A stretch of 64,000 bases of DNA from Thalassotalea litorea (GTDB taxonomy: Bacteria > Pseudomonadota > Gammaproteobacteria > Enterobacterales > Alteromonadaceae): assembly GCF_005843925.1 (NCBI RefSeq), contig NZ_VCBC01000012.1:1-64000 (forward strand), written 5' to 3'. The translations under genes were made by a program, and so were the position numbers. How positions within the stretch are numbered: the stretch's first letter is position 1; each line of letters opens with the position of its first letter. This document shows, one piece after another, positions 46,117 through 55,402 of this stretch. The notes under the pieces are model-generated. The model did not search any database. It was not told the origin of the DNA and saw nothing but the letters and a program-made list of their open reading frames with translations.

Positions 46117-46150
46117 AAAAAAAGGCGAGGTAAATAAGAAAACCCTCGCC
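46117..46150 (-). terminator. Hairpin with minus-strand T-run
   Basis: GGCGAGG and CCCTCGCC form a stem around TAAATAAGAAAA, preceded on the plus strand by AAAAAAAA. Read on the minus strand this is a classical terminator with T-run, but no minus-strand gene ends here. On the plus strand the stem lacks a T-run; it may still end the kinase transcript. Confidence 0.4.
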
Positions 46151-46231
46151 AAACGGAGCATGTAATACCAATTCTAATCAGGTGTTGAATTGGGTTACAA
46201 TAGTAACTTAACGGAAGAATGTGACAAATTT

Positions 46232-46627
46232 ATGACATTGATAATAAAAAGTATAAAAACAACTTTTGCGTGTATTTTCCTCGCCAGCTGCTCCTCTAAT
46301 ATGCAGGTTGAAACCAATCTCGATGAAGATAACTTTACCGAATACTTTGCCGCCGGTTCCGTTGAGGTCTTTGAGAGTACTAATGCATTACCGGGTCCTG
46401 CTAAGTTTATTGGTCTGGTTGAAGGGGAAAGCTGCCAGATGAACCCGTCCGACGCGACAGCAAATGCCGCAGACGCCCGCACCGCAGCCAGAAAAAAAGC
46501 CGCCGCAATGAAGGCTAATGCCGTGGTGTTTACTTCCTGCGTGAATATAGATGAACCTCAATGTCACCAATTGTTAGTGTGCTATGGCAAAGCTTATCAA
46601 TTGATATCGGAAACCACGAAGAAATAG
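46232..46627 (+). CDS. RcsF-like outer-membrane lipoprotein
   Basis: A 131-residue lipoprotein with a lipobox FLASC (Cys near 20) and an RcsF-like C-terminal domain: GLVEGESCQMNPSDA, ARKKAAAMKANAVVFTSC and PQCHQLLVCYGKAYQL. The four cysteines that form the two RcsF disulfides are present. In E. coli RcsF senses envelope damage and signals to RcsC via IgaA. Here, as in E. coli, trmO follows; none of the other Rcs genes is in the window. The chosen ATG at 46232 puts the signal peptide at the very start. Confidence 0.85.
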   Translation: MTLIIKSIKTTFACIFLASCSSNMQVETNLDEDNFTEYFAAGSVEVFESTNALPGPAKFIGLVEGESCQMNPSDATANAADARTAARKKAAAMKANAVVFTSCVNIDEPQCHQLLVCYGKAYQLISETTKK

Positions 46628-46632
46628 TCCCA

Positions 46633-47340
46633 GTGCAAGAATACACCTTTACGCCCATTGCGATTGCTCATACGCCCTACCGGGAAAAATTTGCAATACC
46701 TCGCCAACCTGGGCTTGTCAGTGCCGCGAAAGGCACAATTGAGTTGCTGCCACCGTTTAACGACATGCAGATGTTAAGAGATATTGAGCAACATTCCCAC
46801 CTTTGGGTGTTGTTTGTGTTTCACGGCACTGCAGACAGAGGCTGGAAGCCACTTATTAAAGCGCCGCGCCTTGGCGGCAATCAAAAAACCGGTGTTCTGG
46901 CATCACGGTCAACCTTTCGTCCGAATCCAATTGGCATGTCGGTAGTTAAGCTCGATGGCATAAACCTAGATGGGGAAAATCCATGCCTGGAGATTTCTGG
47001 AATGGATTTGATGGATGGCACACCCGTTATCGATATCAAGCCTTATATCCCTTACTCCGATGCACTCAATGATGCCCGTTCTGAATTTGCACCTGCGCCA
47101 GAGCAACACGATATTACCGTTATTTTTTTAGATCAAGTTGAGCAACAACTGGCAAAGCTTGTCAATGGCAGCGAACTTAAAGAACTGATATATCAGGTAC
47201 TGCTACAGGATCCCCGCCCGGCGTATAAAAAGAAAGATTTGAACAGCCAGGAATACGGCATGGCGCTAGATAACTTTAACGTTCGTTGGCAAATTAGCGG
47301 CAAAAACTGTGTCGTCATCCACATCGAATCTATCACCTGA
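46633..47340 (+). CDS. trmO: tRNA (adenine(37)-N6)-methyltransferase TrmO
   Basis: A 235-residue SAM-dependent enzyme that completes m6t6A37 in tRNA-Thr. Signatures of the TrmO (TsaA-like) family are PYREKFAIPRQPGLVSAAKG (REKFAIPRQPGL), HLWVLFVFHGT, RLGGNQKTGVLASRSTFRPN (as RSTFRPNPIGMSVVKL) and a C-terminal RPAYKKKDLNSQEYGM. The GTG at 46633, five bases after the rcsF-like stop, gives the same length as E. coli TrmO; the ATG at 46561 would overlap the preceding gene by 66 bp. Confidence 0.93.
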   Translation: MQEYTFTPIAIAHTPYREKFAIPRQPGLVSAAKGTIELLPPFNDMQMLRDIEQHSHLWVLFVFHGTADRGWKPLIKAPRLGGNQKTGVLASRSTFRPNPIGMSVVKLDGINLDGENPCLEISGMDLMDGTPVIDIKPYIPYSDALNDARSEFAPAPEQHDITVIFLDQVEQQLAKLVNGSELKELIYQVLLQDPRPAYKKKDLNSQEYGMALDNFNVRWQISGKNCVVIHIESIT

Positions 47341-47565
47341 ATCCAACGGATTCAGTGCTAGAAAGTAATATTTCCCCTAACCTTATCAATTGGCGACTGC
47401 GTTTGCGGGTAATCTCTAAGTCTCAGAGGTGATTCATAACGAGATGTTGCAATGGATAGAAGAAGTCGTTGTAAATTTCCCTATTTATGTGACGCTCACG
47501 TCTAACTATCAATATCAGAGTGGATTGTTAAAACCTGTCATACGTTCAATTTCACTGTTAACCGA

Positions 47566-47593
47566 CGAAAAAGCCGGCGAACCGGCTTTTTGA
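47566..47593. terminator. Bidirectional terminator between trmO and symporter gene
   Basis: GAAAAAGCCGG and CCGGCTTTTTG are inverted around CGAA. The A/T runs on both sides let it work for trmO (plus strand) and for the symporter gene (minus strand, ending at 47617). Confidence 0.88.
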
Positions 47594-47616
47594 TTCAGTC
47601 ATTGTACAATGACTGT

Positions 47617-49185
47617 TTACCACCAGGTCGAATAGAGAGCCACAAGAATAACAATGACACCTAATGCTGCAATATTGAATGTTTTATCGGTTGCAAAGCT
47701 CACTTCATCGAGACTGACGCTATGATCCACTTGTGGTTTCTTACCCAGAATCGAAACGATGTAACACAGAGCAAGACAAAGCAGAAATACCAGACCAACC
47801 CGGTCCATAAATGGCAATTCAGGCCAGAACTTCATTAACAGGTAGGATAACGCCGCGGATCCGATAGCAGCCGTTAAAGCGCCTGCGGATGTCGTACGCT
47901 TCCAGAACATCCCCATCATGAAAATAACCACAATACCCGGAGTAAAGAACCCAGTGAATTCCTGAATATATTGGAAAGCTTGATCGAATTTACCTAGTAG
48001 CGGTTCAGCCACAATCAACGCAATACATAAAGACACGAGTGAAGCAATACGACCAATGTGTACATAATGGCGCTGGCTCTTACCGGGTTTGATATGACTA
48101 TAGATATCCATGGTAAATATGGTTGAGATACTGTTGGTCATTGATGCCAATGAGGAAACAATCGCAGCCACTAATGCCGCAAATACTAACCCTTTAATAC
48201 CGACCGGCATGAGCGCCATCATTGATGGATAGGCTTGGTCCGGAGCTGTTAACTCTGGATACAGAACAACCGCAGCAATACCCGGTACCACGACGATAAG
48301 TGGCATCAAAAGTTTTAAATAGGCAGCAAAGGCAATCCCTTTTTGTGCTTCCTGTATGTCTTTTGCTGCAAGTGCGCGCTGAATAATGTACTGGTTAAAG
48401 CCCCAGTAACTAAAGTTCATTACCCACATACCACCGACAAGCACAGAGATCCCTGGAAGGCTCATGTAATGCTCATTTTCCGGGGAAAGAATCATATCAA
48501 AATGACCCGGAAGCTTTTCCGTCAGTACCGCGAAACCTGCGATCATACCTTCACCATCGCTTACCGCGACCAATGCCAGGTAACTTAAGAATAACCCACC
48601 AAAAATAAGCAGTACGACTTGCAGGATATCGGTATAGGCGACTGCCTTTAAACCACCATACAAGGAGTAAGCGACTGAGAATACGGCAAGGAAAATCATC
48701 CCGAACATCCAGTCAACACCGGCAACGGTTTCGATTGCCAAACCGCCGAGCCATAAAATAGCTGTTAAGTTTACAAACACATACACACCTAGCCAGAAAA
48801 CCGCCATGGTGGTTTTCACTTCTTTACCGAAACGTTGTTCGAGGTATTGTGGCATGGTGAAAATTTGGTTCTTCAGGAAAATCGGTAGCATATATTTACC
48901 GACGATAATCAGAGTGATTGCTGCCATCCACTCATAAGAAGCAATGGCTAAACCGATTGCATATCCTGAACCGGACATCCCGATAATCTGTTCTGCAGAA
49001 ATGTTGGATGCAATAAGCGAAGCACCGATAGCCCACCAGGGAAGTGCTTTCGAGGCGAGAAAGTAGTCTTTGGTGTCAGCGCCACCTTGCTTATCATTAC
49101 GTGAGATCCACAGTGCAAGACACAAAAGACCGATAACGTAGGCAATAAAAACACTGCTATCGAGTGTTGATAATGTTGTTTCCAT
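47617..49185 (-). CDS. Sodium/sugar symporter of the SSS family (vSGLT-like)
   Basis: A 522-residue permease with about 14 helices. Similarity to Vibrio parahaemolyticus vSGLT is strong along the length: DYFLASKALPWWAIGASLIA, NISAEQIIGMSGSGYAIGLA, SYWGFNQYIIQRALAAK and the sugar-site and sodium-site segments around them. Na+-driven uptake of glucose or galactose is likely. No sugar catabolic gene or regulator is next to it, and a 588-bp gap precedes its start, which probably holds regulation. Confidence 0.92.
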   Translation of the reverse strand: METTLSTLDSSVFIAYVIGLLCLALWISRNDKQGGADTKDYFLASKALPWWAIGASLIASNISAEQIIGMSGSGYAIGLAIASYEWMAAITLIIVGKYMLPIFLKNQIFTMPQYLEQRFGKEVKTTMAVFWLGVYVFVNLTAILWLGGLAIETVAGVDWMFGMIFLAVFSVAYSLYGGLKAVAYTDILQVVLLIFGGLFLSYLALVAVSDGEGMIAGFAVLTEKLPGHFDMILSPENEHYMSLPGISVLVGGMWVMNFSYWGFNQYIIQRALAAKDIQEAQKGIAFAAYLKLLMPLIVVVPGIAAVVLYPELTAPDQAYPSMMALMPVGIKGLVFAALVAAIVSSLASMTNSISTIFTMDIYSHIKPGKSQRHYVHIGRIASLVSLCIALIVAEPLLGKFDQAFQYIQEFTGFFTPGIVVIFMMGMFWKRTTSAGALTAAIGSAALSYLLMKFWPELPFMDRVGLVFLLCLALCYIVSILGKKPQVDHSVSLDEVSFATDKTFNIAALGVIVILVALYSTWW

Positions 49186-49685
49186 AAAAAGGTTACCTAT
49201 AATTTTTGTTATTTTTGATGGGATTAGGAATTATTATTGAAATTACTCTAACTGTAACGCGATTCAATTGAAAGCTAGATGTATTGTTTTCGATGGTATC
49301 TTTCGAATACCTTTTCTCATGTCAGCTTTCAAAAACCTCAACATATTGTATTTTTAAGGACGTTATTTCCCAGTGCATTGTATGGAAGCTAAGCGCTAGT
49401 AATAACACCGTCAACCAGGGCTGATTCTTTAAAAACACCATGTTTTATCTGTGAGTTGTTAGGAGCGCGCTCATTCCTCAAGAGATAGCGGGTTCATCGG
49501 TATCAACAGAAAATCAACGCGTTCGCGAAGGGGGCGCCTTTACCAGGGGTTTTGTTGTCTTATATGCCGCATACATACACACATACATACATTGGCGAAT
49601 CGTCAGACAACGGCATAAAAAGCCCGTCGGAAAAGCGTTGTAGTTTGATGCATTGTAAATAAATAACCTTACATGAGTTGTGGTA
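49186..49685. other. Long divergent gap, symporter and trhO promoters
   Basis: Half a kilobase without a supported gene. It holds CATACATACA-type short repeats (49569-49591) and a GC-rich hairpin-like patch near 49520-49550. I could not identify an operator for a sugar regulator or a small RNA in it. Confidence 0.4.
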
Positions 49686-49714
49686 TTGCCTCGCGGCATT
49701 GATTTTCTTATAAT
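49686..49714 (+). promoter_or_regulatory. Probable sigma-70 promoter of trhO
   Basis: TTGCCT (49686-49691) and TATAAT (49709-49714) are 17 bases apart, about 60 bp before the trhO start codon. Confidence 0.65.
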
Positions 49715-49773
49715 GCGCTCGATTTTATTAACCCTGCGCCAGTTTTACGTTCTGGACAGCAAGAGGAATTTAC

Positions 49774-50760
49774 ATGTCACAATTCGTAGTTTGTGCTCTG
49801 TATAAATTTGTCCGTTTGGAAAATTTTGAGCAAATCCGAAAACCCTTACATCAATCCATGGAAAATAACGACGTCAAAGGGACTTTGTTATTAGCGCATG
49901 AAGGTATTAACGGCACCATCGCCGGCCCACGTCAAGGCATCGATAATGTCTTAGCGTTTTTGCAATCTGACCCGCGTTTGTCCGATATCTCGTATAAAGA
50001 GTCGTATACCGATAATGCCCCTTTCAAACGTTGCAAAGTTAAGTTGAAAAAAGAAATCGTCACCATGGGCGTTGAAGGTATTGATCCACTCCAAGTAGTC
50101 GGTACTTATGTTAAGCCAAAAGACTGGAACGAATTAATTTCCGATCCGGAAGTGTTTGTTGTTGATACCCGTAATGATTACGAAGTGGAAATCGGCACGT
50201 TTAAACACGCCGTTAATCCCGATACTGAAACCTTCCGCGAGTTTCCAGAGTACGTTGCTAAAAATATGGATCCTGCGAAACACAAGAAAGTCGCAATGTT
50301 CTGTACCGGTGGTATTCGTTGTGAAAAATCCACCGCCTATATGAAAGAGCAAGGTTTTGAAGAGGTTTATCACCTTGAAGGTGGTATTTTGAAATACCTT
50401 GAAGATGTGCCGGAAGCTGAAACCCTTTGGGAAGGCGACTGTTTCGTATTTGACGATCGCGTAACGGTTAATCACAAATTGGAAAAAGGTATTTACGATC
50501 AGTGTCATGCCTGTCGTATGCCAATCACCGAAGAAGATAAGCAACGTCCAGAGTATGCAAAAGGTGTTAGCTGTCATCGTTGTATCGACAAGGTGACGGA
50601 TGAACAACGTGCCCGTTATGCTGAACGTGAAAAGCAGATTAATCTTGCCAAAGAGCGTGGTGAAGACCACATTGGTGGAAATGTCAGCAAGCTAATCGAG
50701 CAACGCCGTGAAAACAAGAAAGCGGACATTGAGCGCCAGCGAGAAAGCCAAAAAAATTAA
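49774..50760 (+). CDS. trhO: tRNA uridine(34) hydroxylase TrhO (rhodanese family)
   Basis: A 328-residue protein that hydroxylates U34 of tRNAs, an early step on the way to cmo5U; CmoA and CmoB are encoded at 9.7-11.5 kb. An N-terminal acylphosphatase-like domain ([19 protein letters not shown]) is followed by a rhodanese domain with the active-site loop [10 protein letters not shown] and a C-terminal Zn-binding-like [12 protein letters not shown] and CHRCID pair. AAGAGGA precedes the ATG. Confidence 0.95.
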   Translation: MSQFVVCALYKFVRLENFEQIRKPLHQSMENNDVKGTLLLAHEGINGTIAGPRQGIDNVLAFLQSDPRLSDISYKESYTDNAPFKRCKVKLKKEIVTMGVEGIDPLQVVGTYVKPKDWNELISDPEVFVVDTRNDYEVEIGTFKHAVNPDTETFREFPEYVAKNMDPAKHKKVAMFCTGGIRCEKSTAYMKEQGFEEVYHLEGGILKYLEDVPEAETLWEGDCFVFDDRVTVNHKLEKGIYDQCHACRMPITEEDKQRPEYAKGVSCHRCIDKVTDEQRARYAEREKQINLAKERGEDHIGGNVSKLIEQRRENKKADIERQRESQKN

Positions 50761-50788
50761 TTTTTATTGCTCAATAAATACATTGCAG

Positions 50789-50826
50789 AAAAGCCAACAC
50801 TTAATTTAAGCGTTGGCTTTTTTAAT
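50789..50826 (+). terminator. Terminator after trhO
   Basis: AAAAGCCAACACTTAA and TTTAAGCGTTGGCTTTT form a stem with one mismatch, continuing into TTTTTT. It lies 28 bp after the trhO stop. Confidence 0.85.
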
Positions 50827-50970
50827 AAATTCAAAATGATAGCAAAGCTCTGTGAAAACAGGTGTCCAATCCCTCAAAAACCAATGGTTTAAAGTTGTTA
50901 ACCTGATTGGCGAAAATGGCACTTATGTTTTAAAATTGGCACTCGAACTGACCACTTTCGAGGTACCATT

Positions 50971-51174
50971 GTGGCGGAACGCAAATCCGATAATGCCGAC
51001 TTAGTCGACGCACGCATTACAAGTCTATTCCCTTCCAAACGCATGGAAAAATCTTCGCATTCTGCGATAGAACATGGATTTCAAACCGTCTCGTGGTGGC
51101 TTAGCGGTCGCCGAAGATGCCATAAACATACCCTAGTAAAACGTAACGCAATCCGGCGTAAAACTCGCTATTAG
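50971..51174 (+). CDS. Hypothetical small basic protein, uncertain
   Basis: A 67-residue frame starting at GTG, with CGAGG 7 bases upstream. The product is rich in Arg and Lys at the end (LSGRRRCHKHTLVKRNAIRR) and matches nothing I know. It sits in a 770-bp gap beside tandem repeats. It could be a real small gene or a chance frame. Confidence 0.3.
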   Translation: MAERKSDNADLVDARITSLFPSKRMEKSSHSAIEHGFQTVSWWLSGRRRCHKHTLVKRNAIRRKTRY

Positions 51175-51199
51175 ATGCATTGGTCCCAGATATACCATG

Positions 51200-51290
51200 T
51201 ATCATTACTAAGTGGTATTACTTACTGGTATTACTTACTAGCATTACTTACTAGCATTACTTACTGGTATTACTTACTGGCATTGCTAAG
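51200..51290 (+). repeat. Seven tandem 13-bp repeats
   Basis: Seven contiguous units of 13 bp: TATCATTACTAAG, TGGTATTACTTAC twice, TAGCATTACTTAC twice, TGGTATTACTTAC and TGGCATTGCTAAG. The two end units are the most diverged and share CTAAG. It lies about 240 bp upstream of proS. Confidence 0.9.
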
Positions 51291-51323
51291 CGCCATAGCA
51301 ATCGCTCAACCGTAACGTTACGG

Positions 51324-51358
51324 CCATCTATGGTCATCTATGGTCATCTATGGTCATC
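51324..51358 (+). repeat. Three and a half tandem 10-bp repeats
   Basis: Units CCATCTATGG, TCATCTATGG, TCATCTATGG and a partial TCATC follow one another, 34 bp after the 13-bp array. The unit differs from the neighbour array, so the two have separate origins. Confidence 0.85.
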
Positions 51359-51457
51359 GTGAAGAATATAACACCAACACCATGCTTAGCAGGGCTCGAT
51401 AATTCAACAAAATGTCTCAATACAGTCGTTTGTTAAGGGGATTGTCAAATTAGCGCT

Positions 51458-51485
51458 TTGTCCCCTACCGTTGTACTGATAGAAT
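51458..51485 (+). promoter_or_regulatory. Probable sigma-70 promoter of proS
   Basis: TTGTCC (51458-51463) and TAGAAT (51480-51485) are 16 bases apart, about 45 bp before the proS start. This is a good but not perfect match. Confidence 0.5.
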
Positions 51486-51530
51486 ATCCGGCAATTTTTA
51501 ATTCACTCATCACTATGGATTTGTAGAGCA

Positions 51531-53246
51531 ATGCGTACCAGTAAATATCTTCTTTCTACGCTAAAAGAAACTCCGGCAAACGCCGAAGTTATCAGTCACC
51601 AATACATGTTACGAGCAGGTCTTGTTCGCCCTGTTGCTTCAGGTTTGTACACCTGGTTGCCAACCGGCTTGAAGGTACTGAAAAAAGTAGAAAATATCGT
51701 ACGCGAAGAAATGGACAAAGCGGGCGCTATCGAAACCTTGATGCCGATGGTGCAACCTGCCGATTTGTGGGAAGAATCTGGACGCTGGACCGATTATGGC
51801 CCTGAACTTTTGCGTTTGGAAGACCGTCACCACCGCCCGTTCGTGTTAGGTCCGACGCATGAAGAAGTGATCACCAAGTTAATCAGCTTTGAATTATCCA
51901 GCTACAAACAATTGCCATTAAATCTGTATCAAATTCAGACTAAATTCCGCGATGAAATCCGTCCTCGTTTCGGTGTGATGCGTGGCCGTGAGTTCCTGAT
52001 GAAAGACGCCTACTCTTTCCACTTATCTCAAGAATGCCTGTCTAACACCTACCAGGATATGCATACCGCCTATTGCAATATCTTTACCCGTTTAGGTCTT
52101 GATTTCCGCCCAGTAATTGCTGATACGGGTTCTATTGGTGGTGACGCCTCGCACGAATTCCATGTATTGGCAGATTCTGGTGAAGACGATATTGCATTTA
52201 GTGATGGCAGTGATTATGCGGCGAACATTGAAAAAGCAGAAGCCTTGGCGCCAAATACCGAGCGCGGTGCCGCTAGCGCAGAGTTAGCCAAAGTCGAAAC
52301 GCCGAACGTTCACACCATTGATGAAGTCTCTAAGTTCTTTAATGTTGCCGCTAAAGACGTTGTCAAAACTTTGTTGGTTTTAGGTGAACATGAAGAAGGC
52401 GAAACCGCACCTGTGGTTGCTTTGGTATTACGTGGCGATCATGAACTTAACGAAATTAAAGCGGAAAAGATTGCTGGTATTGCAGCGCCGATAACCTTTG
52501 CAACCGACGAGCAAATCAAAGCCGTTGCGAATTGTGACGCCGGTTCTATCGGTCCAGTTGGTTTAGATATCGACATTATTGTCGATCGTAGTGCGGCGGT
52601 TATGTCTGACTTTATCTGTGGCGCCAATGAAACTGGTTATCACGTCACTGGCGCTAACTTTGATCGTGATATCAACAACTACAACGTCGAAGATATTCGC
52701 AATGTTGTCGCTGGCGACCCTAGCCCTTGTGGTAACGGTAATCTCACCATCAAACGTGGTATTGAAGTGGGTCACATTTTCCAATTGGGAACCAAGTATG
52801 CTGAAGCGATGAAAGCGGGTGTTCTCACGGAAAACGGTAAAAACCAAACCTTAACCATGGGTTGCTACGGTATCGGTGTTTCCCGCATTGTGGCTGCTGC
52901 TATCGAGCAGAACCACGATGAAAACGGCATTATCTGGCCAGATGCCATTGCGCCATTTAAGGTTGTTATTATTCCGATGAATATGCACAAGTCGCACCGT
53001 GTTCAGGAAACCGCAGAGAAGTTATACGCAGAACTGACGGCCGCCGGTGTCGAAGTGCTCTTTGACGATCGTAAAGAGCGCCCGGGTGTAATGTTTAAAG
53101 ATATGGAGCTAATCGGTATCCCACATGCCATCGTTGTTGGTGAGCGTAATATCGATAATGCTCAGGTTGAATACAAAAACCGTCGCAGTGGTGAGAAATC
53201 ACTTATCGCTATTGATGAAGCGGTTGAGTTTGTGATCAACCAATAA
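51531..53246 (+). CDS. proS: Prolyl-tRNA synthetase
   Basis: A 571-residue class II synthetase of bacterial type. It begins [20 protein letters not shown] and has motif 1 near [19 protein letters not shown], motif 2 ([25 protein letters not shown] region), the editing INS domain at about 220-410 (with the AKTLLV-like [11 protein letters not shown]), motif 3 in [18 protein letters not shown] and the anticodon-binding domain at the end ([20 protein letters not shown]). It charges tRNA-Pro and clears mischarged Ala-tRNA. AGAGCA precedes the ATG. Confidence 0.98.
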   Translation: MRTSKYLLSTLKETPANAEVISHQYMLRAGLVRPVASGLYTWLPTGLKVLKKVENIVREEMDKAGAIETLMPMVQPADLWEESGRWTDYGPELLRLEDRHHRPFVLGPTHEEVITKLISFELSSYKQLPLNLYQIQTKFRDEIRPRFGVMRGREFLMKDAYSFHLSQECLSNTYQDMHTAYCNIFTRLGLDFRPVIADTGSIGGDASHEFHVLADSGEDDIAFSDGSDYAANIEKAEALAPNTERGAASAELAKVETPNVHTIDEVSKFFNVAAKDVVKTLLVLGEHEEGETAPVVALVLRGDHELNEIKAEKIAGIAAPITFATDEQIKAVANCDAGSIGPVGLDIDIIVDRSAAVMSDFICGANETGYHVTGANFDRDINNYNVEDIRNVVAGDPSPCGNGNLTIKRGIEVGHIFQLGTKYAEAMKAGVLTENGKNQTLTMGCYGIGVSRIVAAAIEQNHDENGIIWPDAIAPFKVVIIPMNMHKSHRVQETAEKLYAELTAAGVEVLFDDRKERPGVMFKDMELIGIPHAIVVGERNIDNAQVEYKNRRSGEKSLIAIDEAVEFVINQ

Positions 53247-53270
53247 CTCGAAAGTTAAGATTTATTGAGA

Positions 53271-53298
53271 TTTAAAAGGCCGCTTAAGCGGCCTTTTT
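53271..53298 (+). terminator. Terminator after proS
   Basis: AAAAGGCCGC and GCGGCCTTTTT form a stem around TTAA with a T-run, 25 bp after the proS stop. Confidence 0.9.
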
Positions 53299-53350
53299 CT
53301 TGTCAGTAAATCCGTTCTGTAAAGTCGGGAGACTTTAACAGGCCTCCGAT

Positions 53351-53393
53351 AAACTCCCTACGGGTGAGCAATACTTTAATGTAATTGGTATTA
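53351..53393 (-). repeat. MITE fragment F with internal deletion
   Basis: AAACTCCCTACGGG is joined directly to TGAGCAATACTTTAATGTAATTGGTA and TTA. In the full element these two parts lie about 120 bp apart. So this copy lost the segment between them and has drifted. A full copy lies only 130 bp downstream. Confidence 0.7.
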
Positions 53394-53522
53394 TCATTTT
53401 TAAGCCGGTGTTTTTCACCAGATATGCATTTATGTTCGCTCAACACCGCAACAAAACTCCTGAACCTTTCGTAACACTGCCAAAATAGCTTTATCGACTA
53501 TACTTGCTTGCAAAGATGAGGC

Positions 53523-53802
53523 TTATACCAATCACATTAAGTTTGTGCACAATTCAGAGTTAGGGCAGAGGTTCACTTACAACATAGATTTCATTGATAT
53601 AGTCATTTCTATATTAATGAAATATAGGGCAGGAAATGGTCCTCTCACTAACTCCCTACGGGGGAGTTTTAAAGGCGTTTGGACTACGTTACTGATTTTG
53701 GCTGTTTTTGAGAGCGGAATAACCATTCTCTGCAATCAAAGCCGTGTCTAAAAGCCTTTAAATTCTCACTGAGTGAGCAATAATTTAATGTGATTGGTAT
53801 TA
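53523..53802 (-). mobile_element. MITE-like element, full copy C
   Basis: A 274-bp element (53526-53799) in reverse orientation to copies A and B, with TTA on both sides. Its ends read TACCAATCACATTAA and TTAATGTGATTGGTA. It contains the CTCCCTACGGGGGAG palindrome, an AT-rich inverted repeat (ATTTCATT and AATGAAAT arms near 53591-53625) and the CTCACTGAGTGAG palindrome. Confidence 0.88.
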
Positions 53803-53887
53803 ACCAAGACTTCGTCAATGTTTTTGCCTTGCTAGCCTGATAAGTAGAAGGCTTCATTGGATTAATACGTTAACGTTTTAGGTAGTA

Positions 53888-54286
53888 ATGATGAGTTCAT
53901 CCATTTTTCTAAAGTTTTGCGCCATCGCGTTGGTTCCAATTGCACTCGGCTACGGCGCGGCTCCCGCACAAACAATGTCGATGCTGTATGACGTAACGGT
54001 CGACAATACTAATTTAACGCATATTCTCAGAGCTGTGATGGGCCTTTATCTTGGCATGTCAATCCTCTGGTTTTTGGGCGCGGGCAAGCCGGCTTTACTC
54101 GGCCCGGCTTTGATCAGTTGCGCTGTATTCATGTATGGCCTTGCTGTAGGGCGAATTTTAAGCCTGGCATTGGACGGCATGCCACATCCACTGCTTATGA
54201 TTTACATTCTTCTTGAACTCGTGATGGGGACGATAGCAATCATGCTTTATCGTCGCGATGTGAGCAATATTCAGAGTCACTCCTAA
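53888..54286 (+). CDS. DUF4345-family membrane protein
   Basis: A 132-residue protein with four predicted helices: FLKFCAIALVPIALGYG, the LRAVMGLYLGMSILWFLGA segment with its conserved RxxxGLYLG pattern, LGPALISCAVFMYGLAVGRI and LLMIYILLELVMGTIAIMLY. These match DUF4345, whose function is unknown. It shares one base with the next gene (TAATG), so the two are translated together. The second Met codon at 53891 is an equally possible start. Confidence 0.8.
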   Translation: MMSSSIFLKFCAIALVPIALGYGAAPAQTMSMLYDVTVDNTNLTHILRAVMGLYLGMSILWFLGAGKPALLGPALISCAVFMYGLAVGRILSLALDGMPHPLLMIYILLELVMGTIAIMLYRRDVSNIQSHS

Positions 54287-55179
54287 TGAAGACCTACCCT
54301 TTTATCTACGCTCTTTTAACGCTAATTATTGGGCTGTTTCTTCAAGGTTGTAACCCAAAGCCCGAAGATATTAGTGATCAGCGATACAATGGTCCCGACA
54401 AGCTTTATCAACAGCTTGAAACTAATATAAAAAATCATGCTGATTTTGACTTTATCGTTGATATTGACCACTCTCGCCTCGCTAAAAAAGCAGGCTCAAT
54501 CATGCCTCCTGCTCATGTCATTATCTGGTCATACCCTCAACTTGAAGCAGACGTTATCCGGGAACAGCCTTTGGCGGCACTGGAATTTCCCTTTCGCGCT
54601 CTTGCTTATGAGCAAGCGAAAAGCCAACAGGCGAGCGTAATAACGAATAGTTATCAATATTTAGTTAATCGCTACCAACTTAACGCAAATGTTGATAGAG
54701 AAAAACAATACAACTCAGTGGTGGAAAGTGCTTTTTCTGGCATTCCAGCCCAAAATATCGAGACGTTGCCCGATGAGGTAGAAGCATTTGCCGGTATCAC
54801 GACTCTCGACAGTCCCTATGATTTTGAAAAAACTAAGCAACGAGTAATGTCGGCCATTAAGGCGCAATCGGACACAGTTGTCTTTGGAGAAGTTAATTTC
54901 AATGAACGGGCTAGGTCTTACGGTGTCGATTTGCCACCACTGGTGCTGGTTCTATTTGGAGGCCCCGGACCTGGCGGTAAAGCTATGGCAGCCGCGCCGA
55001 CGCTTGGGCTTAATGGTTTTTGTCAAAAACTACTCATTTGGCAGGGTGACGATGGTAAAATAAACGTTAGTTTTAACGATTTATTAGATATGGCAAAGCA
55101 GCAAAATGCTGAGACCACATTGCCGCTCAGGGTCGTTAATCGAAGATTGAATAAAACCTTTTCAGACGCTCTGGAATAA
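54286..55179 (+). CDS. DUF302-domain lipoprotein
   Basis: A 297-residue protein with a lipobox LFLQGC (Cys near 22), followed by two DUF302-like halves: DFDFIVDIDHSRLAKKAGSIMPPAHVIIWSYPQLEADVI (PPAHVIIWSYPQLE) in the first, and TTLDSPYDFEKTKQRVMSAIKA with PPLVLVLFGGPGPGGKAM in the second. DUF302 proteins are widespread but of unclear function. It is translationally coupled to the DUF4345 gene. Confidence 0.8.
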   Translation: MKTYPFIYALLTLIIGLFLQGCNPKPEDISDQRYNGPDKLYQQLETNIKNHADFDFIVDIDHSRLAKKAGSIMPPAHVIIWSYPQLEADVIREQPLAALEFPFRALAYEQAKSQQASVITNSYQYLVNRYQLNANVDREKQYNSVVESAFSGIPAQNIETLPDEVEAFAGITTLDSPYDFEKTKQRVMSAIKAQSDTVVFGEVNFNERARSYGVDLPPLVLVLFGGPGPGGKAMAAAPTLGLNGFCQKLLIWQGDDGKINVSFNDLLDMAKQQNAETTLPLRVVNRRLNKTFSDALE

Positions 55180-55402
55180 TACTTTTCGTTCATATTTACA
55201 TGGCTCAAACAACAAACAATCAGTCTTACCTATAAATAACTCGAAAATGGAGCCTTTTTTCATATTTGTTCTTTGTATTTTCGCTTAACGGCTTTCAATT
55301 TCCATAAAAATATGGCGAAATCTCAACATTAGAAAAACGTGCAGGCTTTCTCTTCTCGCCCCTAACGTTTAAGTCATTGCACAGACACAAGGCAGTATCA
55401 GT

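Noticed and set aside
46163..46181. TAATACCAATTCTAATCAG, resembling a MITE end
   Set aside because: Only about 10 bases agree and no opposite end is found; short matches to such an AT-rich end are expected by chance.
49569..49591. CATACATACA repeats as a regulatory element
   Set aside because: Low-complexity stretch; no operator could be identified.
53545..53751. 68-codon frame inside MITE copy C
   Set aside because: It falls wholly inside the non-coding element and is broken in the other copies.
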